The notes below the pieces were generated by a model, which saw nothing but the letters and a program-made list of their open reading frames with translations, did not search any database and had not been told where the DNA came from. The translations under genes were made by a program, and so were the position numbers. Shown piece by piece: positions 22,421-34,851 of a stretch of 64,000 nucleotides of DNA (position 1 is its first letter; each line of letters starts with the position of its first letter). The DNA is from Mermis nigrescens (Eukaryota; Nematoda; Enoplea; Mermithida; Mermithidae): NCBI GenBank assembly GCA_036768485.1, contig JAVLUZ010000647.1:1188194-1252193 (forward strand). The letters run 5' to 3'.

Positions 22421-23343
22421 ATGCTGTGCATGTAAGGATATTATGAGTATATACATTCAAAAGCGGGTAACAATAGGTTTACTATAATCCGATATTTCGT
22501 AAAACGTGCAGAAAATACAAAAAGGAAGCGGTGCATAGGCAATCTTAGAATTCATCCGATAAGCCGGTATTCTTACATTTTTACAAGCCTAGGCTTAATT
22601 TCAGATAGAATTTTAGGCTGTCAGGCAGTGATCGGACTGAGGGTACTTTTTGGACCCTCGGCCTTCGGCCGAGCGACTTAAATCCTTGCCTCGGCTGAGG
22701 CCGAGGTGTCACCGAGCTTATATATACCTATACCCATAAATAGTACTCTTAGAATATTTTGTATGCACATGAGCTAGAGGATAATCGTAATATTAAACAC
22801 TTTATCGAATGTCAAACAATTCATTTTTATTTTCAATAATAGTAGATTAAATGTGTGAAGGATTTATTGAATAAAGTCAGCAGCATGAAAGCATACTTAA
22901 TTTAACAAGTTGCCGTTGATGAAGACTTGGAAAAGTTGATAAAAAATATGGCTGAACAAGCACTTAAAAACTTTTATTACTATAAATAAGAAAACAGTGT
23001 CGAAGAAATAAACGAACAAACGAAATAAGCTAAGTAAAGACAGAACTGTAGCCATTGTTGTGCTCGCTTTTGCAGTAATGCATGTTTAAACACACTTTTT
23101 CGGTCATCCAATTCTGGTGTGGCAGGTAATATGACGGAAACTGCACTGTACTTTCCGATCATAGTTTCCCAAGGTCCAGAGTTGAGGGAGAGGTGAAATC
23201 CCAAAATGGGGGACCAGTAAATTAAGTAGTGTCTTTGTATGAGCGAACAAATTTTTGTAGATATTTTATATAAATATATTTTTAAACATACACATTTTTG
23301 CATACTGCCAGTGTGTGACCTGCAACCGGCATGCAGTCCTAAA

Positions 23344-23727
23344 CAGTGTTTTTTTGTGCAAGATACCTTTTCACGTGTACAAAGATGGTATCCAAGAGTC
23401 TTTGAACATTTTGTACATGCAAATTTTTGTGTACTATTATAGTATGGTACAGTAGCGATTTAGTGTGGTAAAACAGGGTTTTCGACCTTTGGTAGTGTAT
23501 CTTAGCTAATTCCTGGGTTTCTGAATATTTGACATTTTTCCATTCTAAATGCAAATTCTACTATATTAAAGATATATAGGACAGACAATTACTGATGCGC
23601 CGAAAATTTTCGGAAATTTTACACCTTTTTACAGTTTTTGTCTCCAAAATCTTTGTGCATGTACAAAGACGGTCCTGAAAAGATTCTGTACATTATGAAA
23701 AATCTTTGCCGAATACAAAAAACCGTG
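23344..23727. mobile_element. hAT-type MITE, GTACAAAG family (inverted)
   Basis: From CAGTGTTTTTTTGTG to CAAAAAACCGTG, flanked by GTCCTAAA (23336-23343) and GCCCTAAA (23728-23735). Opposite orientation to the 13842 copy. Confidence 0.8.
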
Positions 23728-24249
23728 GCCCTAAATGTGATAATTCGGCTTGAATTTAGTTGATAATATTAGTTCGGCGCGAAGCGCTGAAATTTTTATC
23801 AGCTTTTGATGAAATTTACACATAAAACTCGACTGAGAAAGCTAAAACAACTTGTACTACAAAATCAGAAATATTACAGATATTGTAATATGCCAATTAA
23901 ATCTTGTAATAAGCACTACTGTGCTTAGAAATCCAATGCAACATCAGGATAAATTAGTCAATTTTATCTTTGAACGGCAAAAAGTGCAAAGTTATTAAAT
24001 AGTACTTATTTTGCATAAAATTTTTAAAAACAGTATAAATAGATACAAAAGATATTTAAATCTGCATAAAGATGCCTAGATTACACAAAAATTGATTTTG
24101 GAGTGTTTATTTCCCTGCTTCAATCTAAATACAGTATATTAGCGATATTTTGCGCGAAGCGCCGAAAATTTTTGAAATTTCCTAAAATATACTGAAAAAC
24201 GATATAATTAATATCACTTTGTCAAGAAAGTATTTTAACATTGTATAAA

Positions 24250-24672
24250 AATGGCTCCAAAAAATGCACGAGCCGAAATTGATTTTTGGCAAAACCTGCA
24301 TTTATTGGCCATTTTTAGGTGCGTTTTGCGATTTTCGGCCGAAAATTCGTGATCATTTACCCCCTCTCCCATAAAAATGGCCGAAAACCATACGTGTAAC
24401 AGGGGGGTTTGGGGAATTCCCCATCCACCCAGGGTTGGACGTCCTCCCCACACCCTTCCCTCAACGTCAGAAAATTTTGACCCACCCTCCCCATTTTTGG
24501 CGAAAATTTGCGCTTTGTTGGCTATTTTTAGGTGCTTTTGCCATTTTTGACATAAAATTAGAGTCGCTAATCCCCCTCCTTCTAAAAATGGCCAGGGACC
24601 CCTACCCAGAAATTTCAAGCCGTTACATGTATGCCGAGGAGCCCCTCCGAAAATTTTGAGCTGTTGCATGCA
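24250..24672. mobile_element. hAT-type MITE, ACATGTATG family, nested pair
   Basis: An inner copy at about 24388-24631 (CATACGTGTAACAGGGG ... CCGTTACATGTATG) lies in an outer one that ends TTTTGAGCTGTTGCATGCATG near 24672. Interior phrases such as GGTTGGACGTCC and AAAATGGCC are shared with other copies. Confidence 0.6.
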
Positions 24673-25189
24673 TGTTTTATAGTGATAGTTAGTCTATTCA
24701 CTCTTGCTTACATTCAAAAATACTGTATCACTTCGTGAAATTCTAATAGTTAGCTGCACTTTTGCCATAGTAAAAATTAACTTCAAAAATTATTCAAAAG
24801 GTTTTCACCAAAAATCGTCTGACAGTGACTTGAGTCTTGTACCCTGAGAGGAGGGTAATAACCCTCCCTCACCCTTCCCTTTGGGAATGTGTGTTTCCGA
24901 TCCATGTAGCGAGCATGAGAATTAAAACTTAGTCATCACATGAATAATAAATTGGCACTTTGCTGTATGTAACTTGGTGTAACTGGGTACGCGACTAAAA
25001 CCATAAGAAAAGTCTATAGGTAAAAAATAGCCTGTGTACTGCAGATGCATTCTAAATAGTTAATATTCAACGGATATATTAAACTTATTCAAATTTGATT
25101 TTAACCCTCGGCGCCTCGGCACTTTTCAGCGCTCCAAAACGCCGAGGGATTGCTGGAGCCGAGGCCTCGGTCCAATCACTGCCTAAATC

Positions 25190-25495
25190 TTGCTCAAATT
25201 TGGGAATGTATTGTTTTACAAATAGACTCCTTCTTTGGAATAATTTGCCAGAAGAAATTGTAAATGCTCAACTCGACCCTCCTTCAGCAGTCGTTTAGGA
25301 GAAAATTAGTTTTACCTTGGACTATAAGTAAGGTAAAGGTGCCCTTATAGTACTTCTTGCGCCAGGTTTTTGATATTTCATTGCATTGACGACATATTTC
25401 AGTGTATTTACTCTAATTCTTTCTTTTTTTGATTGCACCAAATTTGTATTGTTTTAATTCCGTCTCTGTCGCAATAAACTATTTCTTTCTTTCAA
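25190..25495 (+). mobile_element. LINE 3'-end fragment
   Basis: Encodes the reverse-transcriptase C-terminal signature F-T-N-R-L-L-L-W-N-N-L-P-E-E-I-V-N-A, typical of CR1/Jockey-like non-LTR elements, followed by a 3' tail with AATAAACTATTTCTTTCTTTC. Severely 5'-truncated. Confidence 0.65.
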
Positions 25496-25654
25496 TGATA
25501 GATATTGCATAGCTGTTGCTTAAGCCTCTTGTCCTCATTCTGGGGAATTGTTTTACTTTTTAGTGGAAATAAAATTATACAGCAGATGCATATGATACTG
25601 GGAAAAATGGTGTGTGGCGACAGAAATTGCTTGTGGATTCAGATTGGTTCCAGA

Positions 25655-25744
25655 CATGGGCTAAACCTAAGGCAGAGTAATGGAGCAAAAATTGCTCCGG
25701 CTCGCTCCACAATTTTTGCTCCATTTAACTCAGGCTTAGCCCAT
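25655..25744. repeat. Long hairpin
   Basis: Inverted arms of about 38 bp: CATGGGCTAAACCTAAGGC ... AATGGAGCAAAAATTG on the left and CAATTTTTGCTCCATTTAAC ... GGCTTAGCCCATG on the right, with a short GCTCCGGCTCGCTC loop. It may be a tiny foldback element or a hairpin-RNA precursor. Confidence 0.7.
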
Positions 25745-25939
25745 GCGCTGGCATCAATGTGAATGCACATAACTATGCCTAAGCCTAAGACATTGGTAGC
25801 CCCACTCAGTCACAGTTCTCCGAGCAAGCTTCGGAAACTAATCCGAAACATTCCCAAATGTTTTTCGGAATCCTTGCTTCACATTGTCGAATAAACTTTG
25901 AAGCATTTCATTCCCACTGAAATAAAACAATAGAAGAAG

Positions 25940-26640
25940 AAGAAGAAGAAAATTTATCCGGTAAAAGTACTAAAGAAAACACATAAAAAGTAGGTAAAAA
26001 CGCATTGTCAATGTGAACATAATACACAATCTGCATAAACACAAAAGTATGTGCATAAAGCAACAGATAATGCAATGGTACCAGGAGCGTAGGCGCACAA
26101 TGCTCTTATGTACGCCCCTTAAGATAAACACTAAAATCAATTTCCGAAATCATATTCCTAAAAGCTTATTGGGCTATTACAGTCAACTGTATTCTGCGGG
26201 AGAATGTTCCAAATTTTAGCCACCCTGTTCGCAAAGTCATGTTTTCTTACAATCTAAACGTGAACATGAATAGTTTCATGTTATTTACGTATCTAGTACC
26301 TCTATCAGGTGCAAGCTCAAAAAATCTCATTAAATGTCAATATTTTGTGTTTTAACAATTTGCAGAAGCAAAGACAAGATCACTGTGGAATACGTACGGG
26401 CTTCCAGTCGTTTCTAAGTTTAGGATATCCAATCTTTCATCGTACGATAAAGTTTTATTCCAAAATAATTTTTTTGTAAATTTTCTTTGTACTTTTTCTT
26501 CAAGTCGTGTAATATCTCCAATTTGGTATGGATTCCAGACAACGGATCTGTATTCAAGGATAGGTCTAACATATGTTTTAAAAGCTCTGATCATCAAATC
26601 GGTATTTTTTGAGACGAATGTTTTGTGTATTAAGGATGCG
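25940..26640 (-). mobile_element. LINE 3' fragment, family 2
   Basis: The minus strand encodes RT C-terminal sequence: Y-V-R-P-I-L-E-Y-R-S-V-V-W-N-P, L-E-E-K-V-Q-R-K-F-T-K, Y-D-E-R-L-D-I-L-N-L, and further on A-N-R-V-A-K-I-W-N-I-L-P. It ends near a (TTC)n run at 25935-25950. Frame breaks are present. Differs from the family at 26970. Confidence 0.7.
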
Positions 26641-26969
26641 ACTCTAAAGCAGCTTTAGACGCAATATTTGTACAATGAATATTTGTACAATTCCCCAGAA
26701 TGAGGTCAAGAACAGCAACAGCTACTCACTATCTATCATGAACGACCAGAGCTTAGCTGGCCCATCAAAATGCGCTAATGGGTGACTGGACAGCTATTGA
26801 AGCTGCTACCTATGCAGCAGCAAAAAGAACTTTTCCCCATTGAAGTAAGTCAAATCTGCCGGACCATCTTAAATGAAGCGCTCTCTAAAGACCATCTACT
26901 ACATGTTGAAATGCAGCGAAGCGCTCAGGTCCCCTCTTCTATATAATAAGCATTCAACTTGATTGCATA

Positions 26970-28566
26970 TGAATGAATGAATGAATGAAATAATTCATTA
27001 CTGAAACGCTGAAACAATTACGGAAGATGCCAGAGAGTAATAAAACGTATGGTCAGAAGAACAAAAGCGTACAAGCAAAAGGCGACGAGCGTAAGTCATG
27101 AAAATGACGATTTAAGCCCGCCCTATAATAAATTTGGATAAGTCGACATCAATTAATCTAGATTTGAATATATTCAGTTAGGGAAGAGACTACAAAATCA
27201 GGTAGGTGATTCCAAACAGGGATATACTTATAGAAAAAGTCAAATTTTTGTAAATTAGAACGGACAAGAGGAACAACTAGCTTGAAACGATTTGTGTAGC
27301 GAGTAGTATTTTGATTAAGCACAAAAAAATCTGTCATGCAAAGACAAGATTTTGACTAATAATTTGATACATCATACATAAGCAAATACAGCGGACGTAA
27401 TTCTAATTGCTCGCTAAGCTGGTTAAGGCGTTCGTCGTAAGAAAGAGGCTATGATATCCAACTATGTATTTAGTAAATTTACGCTGAAGAGCCTCCAGCC
27501 TGTTGATATCACTAATATAAGAGGGTTCCATAAAGCACAGGAATATTCAAGGATCGGTCTGACGTAAACAATGAAGGCCTTTACGAGATTATTTTTATCA
27601 CACTTGAAAAAGAAGGATTTTCTAATTAAGATAGATCTCCAAGAAAGCTTTCTTGATAATACCGTTGTAATGTTCCTTAAATTTCAGGTTGTGCGAAATT
27701 CGCACTCCTATATCGCGAACATAGACAGAATCGTTTGTAATAACTGTGTGTATTGAGGTGTACAGACAATTTAGGATTATTTTTGCCCCAAATGTAAGGG
27801 CTGTGCATTTAGAATATGATATTGGTAAACAATTTCTGGTGGCCCAAATGAAGTTCTCCTATCTAAATCGGTCTGAAGTGTTTGATAATTTGCAGGAAAG
27901 ATTGAATATTTTTAAGTCATCCGCGAGACATAAAAGTCGAGACTTAACAAGTTATCAAAGATATCATTTATAAAAATCAAAAGCGACGCAGGTCCAAGAA
28001 TGGACCCTTGAATAACTCCACTTGTAACAGCGGCGTAATCCGAGAACCACTGATTAACGCGCATACACTGAATACGATTAGATAGAAAAGCTTTAAACCA
28101 AATTAAACAGGTGTTGTTGAATACCGTAACTAGTTAATTTAACAAGAAGTTTAGATATAACGACTTTGTCAAAAGCTTTAGCAAAGTCTATATAAATAAT
28201 ATCAACGGTTTCTTTGCGTTCCAGTGATTTAACCCAAGAATGCCTACAATTTAATAGGTAACGCGATTCACAAGATTTATGAAACCATATTGAAAAGGTG
28301 ATATTAAGTCATTTGTAGATAAATAAATTGATAGTCGAGTATTAATAATACTTTCCATTATCTTACAAGTTGAGCAACATAAAGAAACAGGACGATAACT
28401 TTCAGTCAACGAGGGGTCACCCTTTTTAATGATAGGTACAACGTAAGCCTCCCCCTCCAAATGTCTGGGATATCACCTGATAAAAAAGAAACAGTAAAAA
28501 TACTGATAAGGGGTTTAAGAAGATAATAAGCTAATTTTTTAACAACATCATCATTGTGTGCTATAA
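26970..28566 (-). mobile_element. LINE (non-LTR retrotransposon), family 1 copy A
   Basis: On the minus strand: W-x-x-A-Y-V-V-P-I-I-K-K-G-D-P, Y-R-P-V-S-L-C-C-S, the Y-I-D-F-A-K-A-F-D-K-V motif A, and later regions equivalent to copy B. The element ends in (CATT)n at 26971-26990, the short tandem 3' tail of CR1/L2-like elements. Frameshifts occur (for example near 28460 and 28250), so it is not intact. 5'-truncated near 28566, next to direct repeats of TTGACTGCATATAATTTT. Confidence 0.8.
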
Positions 28567-28953
28567 TACGCCGCAGTCTAGGCCGCTGGTTTTTGACTGC
28601 ATATAATTTTACATTGTATAGCTTATATTGCCTGCAGTCACAGGCACAGCTAGCTTTTGACTGCATATAATTTTCCCATTGTATGTGCTATATTACCTGC
28701 AGTTGACTGCAAATAGTTACTACCCGGCTTAAGGATTTTGATTTCTAAACTTTGTTTAGATGAGTTCCTAAAGGAGCGTACGTCAGCGCGATCCGCCTGT
28801 ACGTCTCAGCCACATTGCTAGCTATGCTGTATACTTTCTTTCATTCTTTCTGACATTATCTTTCGTTAAATCCTTCTTTCTATGTAATTTTTTATTGCAT
28901 TTTCTACGGTAGTCAAACTGGCTAATAAATATTTACTATTATTATCGACAGTA

Positions 28954-29700
28954 CAACCAGGGATGGAAAAAACCCAAATTTTGAAAATTTCGAATTTTGG
29001 GTTTTGGGTTAAATTTTGGGTTTTTTGTGGGTTTTTTTGGTTTTTCAAGGGTTTTTTGTGGGTTTTTTTTATAAAAATTTTGCATTAAACTACGATAGTA
29101 GCTGAGAATACTTTCAACAGCTTCAGAGACTCAATACAAAACTTGAGTAAACAAACAACTATATTCAGCTAACACAAAAAAAAATTCAACAACAAAATTG
29201 GTCATTCACAAGCTACAATCCATACTGTGTGAGACAGAATGAAGAATTGGGCAGCTGCAATCTACAAATGCATAATATTGAACATATCTTCGTAGAATTC
29301 TGCTCCGCTTCGAGAACAAACAAAACAGATTGCCATACTGTGGAAAAGAGAAAATCCATGCCACATTGCCTACATACGCTCTATCGGGCGGCTTTTCCCA
29401 TTTGGAAAGTATCTACCATCAGAGAAAAACAGCAACAGAAAGGAGGAGAGGATGAGAATGGATGGACACTTAACCTCAGCTATCGCAAGCAATTGCTAAA
29501 AGGAACATGCCATGATACAAAGAACATGTGGCAATACCTACAAAGTCTTCAATTCCATTACAGATAGATTCTTAGCCTGTGGACAGAAAAGCCAAAAGCC
29601 CAAAACCCAACGATTTCTTGCACCTAAAGAAGCCACACAAAAAACCCAGCAAACCTAAGCTGGTGCAAACCCGGCTCTGCTAGCCCTGGGTATCAACTGA
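28954..29700. mobile_element. Candidate element with CAGGGATGG end and GGGTTTT arrays
   Basis: Begins CAGGGATGGAAAAAACCC followed by TTTTGGGTTTTGGGTT repeats; the far side carries the complementary AAGCCCAAAACCCAACG, AAAAAACCCAGC, and ends near CTAGCCCTG. The layout resembles the elements at 50510 and 60833. No exact target duplication. A + strand frame at 29229-29567 (112 codons) inside it is unrecognised. Confidence 0.4.
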
Positions 29701-30767
29701 GCACTCAAGCCTGAGACATTGAGTTGCCCCACTCAGTATGCTTCCGAGCTGATAATGTTGTCAGAATCGTGTTTCACATACTCGCTTTGGTCAGGAAACT
29801 GGGCTTTGACCCGTTATGCAGAAAAAAATGTAGGGTCCCTCTTGTAACCAGTAGTGCCGGATTTCTATACTGAAACACTGATTTTTCAACACAGGCGCTC
29901 TATTTTCAACGTTTTCAGACCTCCCAAGAAACGTGGAAAAGATCGAAAAAAGTGGAAAAAATTTTGGGTCGGGTCTGTAATGCCAACCAATCGATAGGGA
30001 AAAACAGTTTTCACAATTTGCGTCGACTGTCAAAAATTCAATGCGGTACGAACGTCCTAGCAGTAATACTCCACGCTGCGAGTTTTAGACAAACCAAGTG
30101 AATTGACATCTTTTTACTTGAGAGTACGCAGCCATTTTAAATTAAATTCACAACACGATTACACTGAAGCTTCACATCTTCTTCCTCTATTTCGATATTG
30201 TACATATAACGTACGTACGAAACAAATTCTCATCGAACCGTGCTTGAAACACGCTTGTCTACATCATTAGACCTATAATCTGCTTCACAAAACCTTGTGA
30301 ATGTGCTGGAAGTTTCGAGATAGTCTGAATCGACTACAAAGCGGTTTAAACTGAAGTAACAATTATGATACTATGTACAGCAATCAATGCTTATCAAGTT
30401 TTACTAAAATGTCTGTTACTGTAGACTGCCTAAAACTACTCTTGTACATAGTAACATATTTTCTTATGCGCTCATGCATTAAATTTCCATGAATTAGACT
30501 AAGTACACTCTACCTATAGTTTGCTCCATTTCAAACGGCCGATTTTTGCTTTATGATTTATTCGTATAGCAAAAAACTTTACGATTTGGTTGTTGAATGA
30601 CAGTTTGTTAGATGCGCTAAACGTTAGGCATTAAACACCAATATGAGCGTTCAACGCAACCATCCGCTAAGAGAGCATAACTGAAGAACCCAATTGTGCA
30701 GCGGTAAACTAATACTGTAATAAAACTCTCTAGCAAAGATGGGTCGTTCTGGAATGGAACAGGCTCT
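29701..30767. other. No gene seen
   Basis: About 29705-29790 shares phrases with 25780-25890 (GACATTG.GTTGCCCCACTCAGT), so it is another dispersed repeat. The remainder is AT-rich and shows no recognisable exon. Confidence 0.35.
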
Positions 30768-30937
30768 TATAGCCTGTTTCACATGACTTCGTGCATAAAT
30801 TTTAAGAATTTTCACCAACAGTAAGTCGAGGAATACGATAATAATACATCAGATTAATGCCATAATCGCAGTCTGTCAGCTTACTGTCGGAGATACTTTC
30901 AAAATTTATGGCCGAACTTGTATGAAACGAACTGTAG
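30768..30937. mobile_element. Tc1/mariner-type MITE (TTTCACA family)
   Basis: From TATAGCCTGTTTCACATGAC to TATGAAACGAACTGTAG; interior as in the 17049 copy but more diverged. Confidence 0.7.
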
Positions 30938-31222
30938 TACATGTTTCATATACCTATAAGCTTGCGCACCTTTCATTTAACAATTTCAGCTGTTGTAAAT
31001 CAATAACTTCCTGTAATGCGATTAATTAATTCATGTTACCGAAAGCTGTCAGCTTGCCCGACTAGTTATATAGCATATTTAGCATGTTTTTGCCAAATTT
31101 CCAAATTTTTGGGCTCCATATCAAATTTTTTTACTGTTTCGATGTAAAAACATTGTTAGCTCCTGTACGTACTATATTTATTCATAGCTAACACTATGAA
31201 GAACATCTATTACATAGAATCA

Positions 31223-31249
31223 TAATACAGGTAATTTTTACCTGTATTA
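31223..31249. repeat. Perfect 27-bp palindrome
   Basis: TAATACAGGTAA, three-base spacer, TTACCTGTATTA: two 12-bp arms. Surrounding DNA (30938-31948) has no recognised gene. Confidence 0.85.
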
Positions 31250-31997
31250 GGTGTACCAGGGTTGAAGGAAAACCGTAAGATTATCTACCACTGAGATACA
31301 GGCTTTAAGCGCATATGTATATAGTATGAACAGTTAGAGGATTTTAAAGGTAAGAACGACAATAGAGAGGAAAAAGTATACGTGTTAACACAGAAATGAA
31401 ATACAGATGGGCTTTCCACTCAACCCGAAAAAAAACCCACAGAAAAATCGGGCAAGCTAGCTTCAAAATGCTTTGGACTTTTTACAGTAAGGTGATTCAG
31501 GAACCAATTCAGCCAATCGGCAAGGAACAGTTTCTTAGTACTCGCTAGTCGCATCAACTGAGTCACTTTTAAAGCGCAAAGCTACTGGTTACGCTCTCAC
31601 AGCTACTAATAGTTAAACTGATCTAGCATGCCAAAGCATGAGGTTAGAGCCAATTAACGTGCAATAAACGGTAGTCGACCGGATAAAAGGCCTACGCCGA
31701 TAAGCTGAATTTTTACTGCTTTCGAATCACACTGTAAAAGAGTCCAAAGCATTCTGAAAAAGACTACAGGTAGCTGGTACACCTTCTAAAATGCAAGAAG
31801 ATGCGAAGGTTCCAATAAACAAGAGTGTAGAGGAGACTACCGCCCAAAATCTAGGGCCGAGAAACAACATATTTTGAAGTCCCACATCTGAGTTCGTACC
31901 TCCTGGCAAGCTTATATCTTGTTTAAGTTTTTAAATTTTAGTACACGGTATGTACGACGGGATTTCAAAAAGTTCTTGAGCTTGATGTACGAGTACA

Positions 31998-32782
31998 CAG
32001 GCCCGTATCCAGGATTTTATTTCGGGAGGGGGGGCGAAAATTTTTGAGGCCAGATATCTCGAGAACCATTAGGAGATAGGCGAAAATAAAGGCAGTTTTG
32101 AGCGTATCTCGGCGAGCTCTATACAATGGTCAAGAAAAATTTCAAAAAAATAAAAATTTTCCTTCTATTTCATATTGATATACAGCAAATTCATCATTTA
32201 AGCTGATTTCTCATCACTTAATCGACGAATTATTTCTTTTCTAATCTCTTGCCTTTGCACTTAATCATTGTGCTTTACAGAGAAAAACAATACAGATAAT
32301 GAATAAATTGACACTATTCTACATGTCAAGTTCAAATTTGAGCGGTTTTGAGCGGGCTAGAAGACAAAAAATATATAAACAATAAATACGGCGCGAAGCG
32401 CGGGAAAAATTTCATGTTTCCCATAGTCATAACTCAAATTTGAGCTGTTTTGAGTGAGCTAGAAGGCAAAAACTACAGCTGAACAATGAATCCGGCGCAC
32501 AGCGCTGGAAAAAATTGACATGCTCTCTATGTCTAACTCAAATTTGAACGATTTTTAGCGGTTTAGAAGACAAAACTATACATAAACATAAATCCGGCGC
32601 GAAGCGCCGGAAAATTTTGAGTTTACCAGCTCAAAAGTACGCTAGAAACCTGTTTTGGCGGTGTTTCAGACGCACTTCGCCAATTTTCAATTTTTCCCAT
32701 GATGGACCCTTGAGAAATTTAAAATTTTTCCCATTTCGGGGGGGTGGGAGCGGGCCCCCCGTTCCCCCTGGATACGGGCCTG
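31998..32782. mobile_element. hAT-type element, CAGGCCCGTATCC family
   Basis: 785 bp, perfect termini CAGGCCCGTATCC and GGATACGGGCCTG, exact target duplication CGAGTACA (31990-31997 and 32783-32790). Nearly colinear with the 18319 copy, including the about 103-bp internal units and hairpins at about 32389 and 32595. Inserted in the mariner terminus. Confidence 0.9.
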
Positions 32783-33240
32783 CGAGTACATTTACATATG
32801 TATGTACTTCTGAGTAGTAAATGCTTCACCAATTTTATTTTTCAGTATACGTAGTCTCCATAAACCCTAATAAACTCATTTCATTTGTATTCTGCGCTTC
32901 GATGCCTTTGAAATAAAAACTTCATGGTTCGTTGACTTCAAACGCAGTTTAAAATTGTCCGAAAATCTGGTTCCACGCAGATGCTGTTTTAAATGTCTAT
33001 AAAGACACAAGTTTGGTGCCAGGTCGGGTCTGTAGGGTGGGTGATTCAGAGTTTCAAATCCAGAGTCATGGACGGCATCGTGGGAAGCTTAAGCCTTATG
33101 AACTGGAGCATTGTCATGAAGGAGCAGCACAGGTTTGCTTCGCATTTCACGCCACTTCCTCCTGCTGCAAAAAGCATTTGCAAAATAATCAATAGTTGCA
33201 GTCGTTTATGGCATATAATCAATAAGCAGTAATCCGCATA

Positions 33241-33508
33241 CATAGGTGGGCAGCACCGAAATTCTGGGGGGGTGAAAAATTTTCAAAGGTCAAAAATAGT
33301 CTTAAAAGTGGGAAAGTGGTCGTATGGCGAAAAAACACCATTTTTCGACGTTTCTCATCGAGCACTATCCAATGGCATCAAAAAATCGCTAAAAAAGCAG
33401 AAAAAATTTCCAAAATTTGAATTCTGGGGATGGGGTATTTTGATTTCTGGGGGGGGGGTATTTCAACTTCTGGGGGGTGCATACCCTCCAACCCCACGCC
33501 CATGTGTG
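33241..33508. mobile_element. hAT-type MITE, TGGGC family
   Basis: 268 bp from CATAGGTGGGC to GCCCATGTGTG, interrupting the mariner transposase remnant between its first and second catalytic regions. The flanks are similar but not identical. Confidence 0.82.
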
Positions 33509-34359
33509 ATCCCATAGAGTCCCGGATGGACGCCGCTATTTCGCCGGCTGACTTTACAGTTCAAAACTTTTTGGCCGGTGGGAAATCAGCATGCTTCTAT
33601 TGCGTGAATTCCTGCTTGCTTTCCAGCTGATGAAGCCAGTTTCATTCTCAGTAACAAGACGGGCATGAAAATCAACTGGGTCAGCACTAGTAAACATAGG
33701 TCAACACTTCTTAGCTGCAAGCAGAACATTGATCTTTTTCAAGTTTTCCAAGGTTATTGGGTTCCCAATGTTCACAACCCTTGGACATCAGCCAATGATT
33801 GTTAGTTCCAGTAGAAGAGACGCCAATTTTCGAAGCCAAAGTTCTGACCTTTATTCGCCGATTTTAAGCAACCAGGATGGCAACGTGGCCAATCAGCCAG
33901 ACCTTGGTACATTCTTAGTCGATTGGAGACCACGCGTGAATTATACATACTGTCCAATTTTTGGACTGTCGTGTAAAAAAGGGAGGCTTTACCATAAATT
34001 TTAACCATTCGAATTTCGGCTTATCTAACGCCTTCTGGGTCAAAAATATTAAACTGAACGGCACTCAAATTCTTGAATTTTTATATTTTTTATGAATTAG
34101 GCCAGCTAAAAAGAGCACATAAGCACTAAAAATAGAGACTGATTAATGAAACTTTACGTAGAGAATGCTGAATAGATAATAGCCTCTTGGTGTAGAGTAA
34201 AATATTTGTTTACACCACTTCAGAGTATTCGGACTAATAACTTATTGAATGCCCCTCGTACATAGGTAGGAATGACATTGTAAACAGCCTAGCTACCAAT
34301 CATACATTTAAGGCTAGCTGATCCAAGTGGATAAAGCCTTGGCAAAACGGTGTTACAGC

Positions 34360-34600
34360 CATAGGTGGGCAGCACCGAAATTCTGGGGGGTAAAAAAATT
34401 TCTGGGGGATGAAAAAGATTTTCAAAGGTCAAAAAATAGTCTTAAAAGTGGTCGTTTGGTGAAAAAACACAATTTTTCGACGTTTCTCACCGAAGCACTA
34501 TCCAATGGAATCAAATAATCGCTAAAAAGAAAAAACAAATTTCAAAAATTGAATTCTGGGGGGGTATTCCAACTTCTGGGGGTGCAAACCCCTACGTGTG
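34360..34600. mobile_element. hAT-type MITE, TGGGC family
   Basis: 241 bp from CATAGGTGGGC to CCTACGTGTG, flanked by GTTACAGC (34352-34359) and GTTACAAC (34601-34608). Confidence 0.8.
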
Positions 34601-34658
34601 GTTACAACCACCGTGACGAAACAAACGACGGCGTAAAGTGAAGGCGCACACTTGTAGG

Positions 34659-34843
34659 CATACATGTAACGGCTTGGAATTTCAGGTGGGGTCCCCGGCC
34701 ATTTTTAGGGGGAAGGGAGTAAATGACCCCCAATTTTTGGCCAAAAAATTCGAAATCGGGGTGGGGTCGTTTTCTGGCTTGGGGATGGGGAACGGCCGAC
34801 TTTGGGTAAGGAGATCCCTCACTCCTATCCTCTTACATGTTTG
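34659..34843. mobile_element. hAT-type MITE, ACATGTATG family
   Basis: 185 bp from CATACATGTAACGG to CTTACATGTTTG, flanked by CTTGTAGG (34651-34658) and CTTGCAGG (34844-34851). Confidence 0.8.
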
Positions 34844-34851
34844 CTTGCAGG

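Larger units (their letters stand above)
22625..25181. mobile_element. Large inverted-terminus element, CAGTGATCGGAC family
   Basis: Left terminus CAGTGATCGGACTGAGG and right terminus CCTCGGTCCAATCACTG are inverted repeats. Each is followed inward by GC-rich CTCGGCCTTCGGCCGAG-type short inverted repeats (22655-22715 and about 25105-25170). About 2.56 kb, including a nested GTACAAAG-family MITE (23344) and ACATGTATG-family MITEs (about 24384-24672). The 8-bp flanks do not match, so insertion limits are not confirmed. A minus-strand open frame at 22980-23303 (ending in a hydrophobic stretch) is the only candidate coding sequence and is unrecognised. Confidence 0.65.
31951..34262 (-). mobile_element. 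Decayed mariner transposon with two insertions
   Basis: Inverted ends TGTACGACGGGATTTCAAAAAGTT (31951) and, on the other strand from 34262, TGTACGAGGGGCATTCAATAAGTT, each preceded by TA. The minus strand carries transposase remnants: F-H-A-R-L-V-T-E-N-E-T (family GDETW region, catalytic Asp replaced by Asn), L-L-L-H-D-N-A-P-V-H and H-P-P-Y-R-P-D-L-A-P, the second and third catalytic regions, plus an N-terminal helix-turn-helix-like segment near 33.8-34.0 kb. Stops and frame breaks make it dead. Removing the inserts at 31998-32782 and 33241-33508 leaves about 1.24 kb, the normal mariner length. Confidence 0.85.

Noticed and set aside
27571..28100. Plus-strand open frames
   Set aside because: They are antisense shadows of LINE copy A on the minus strand.
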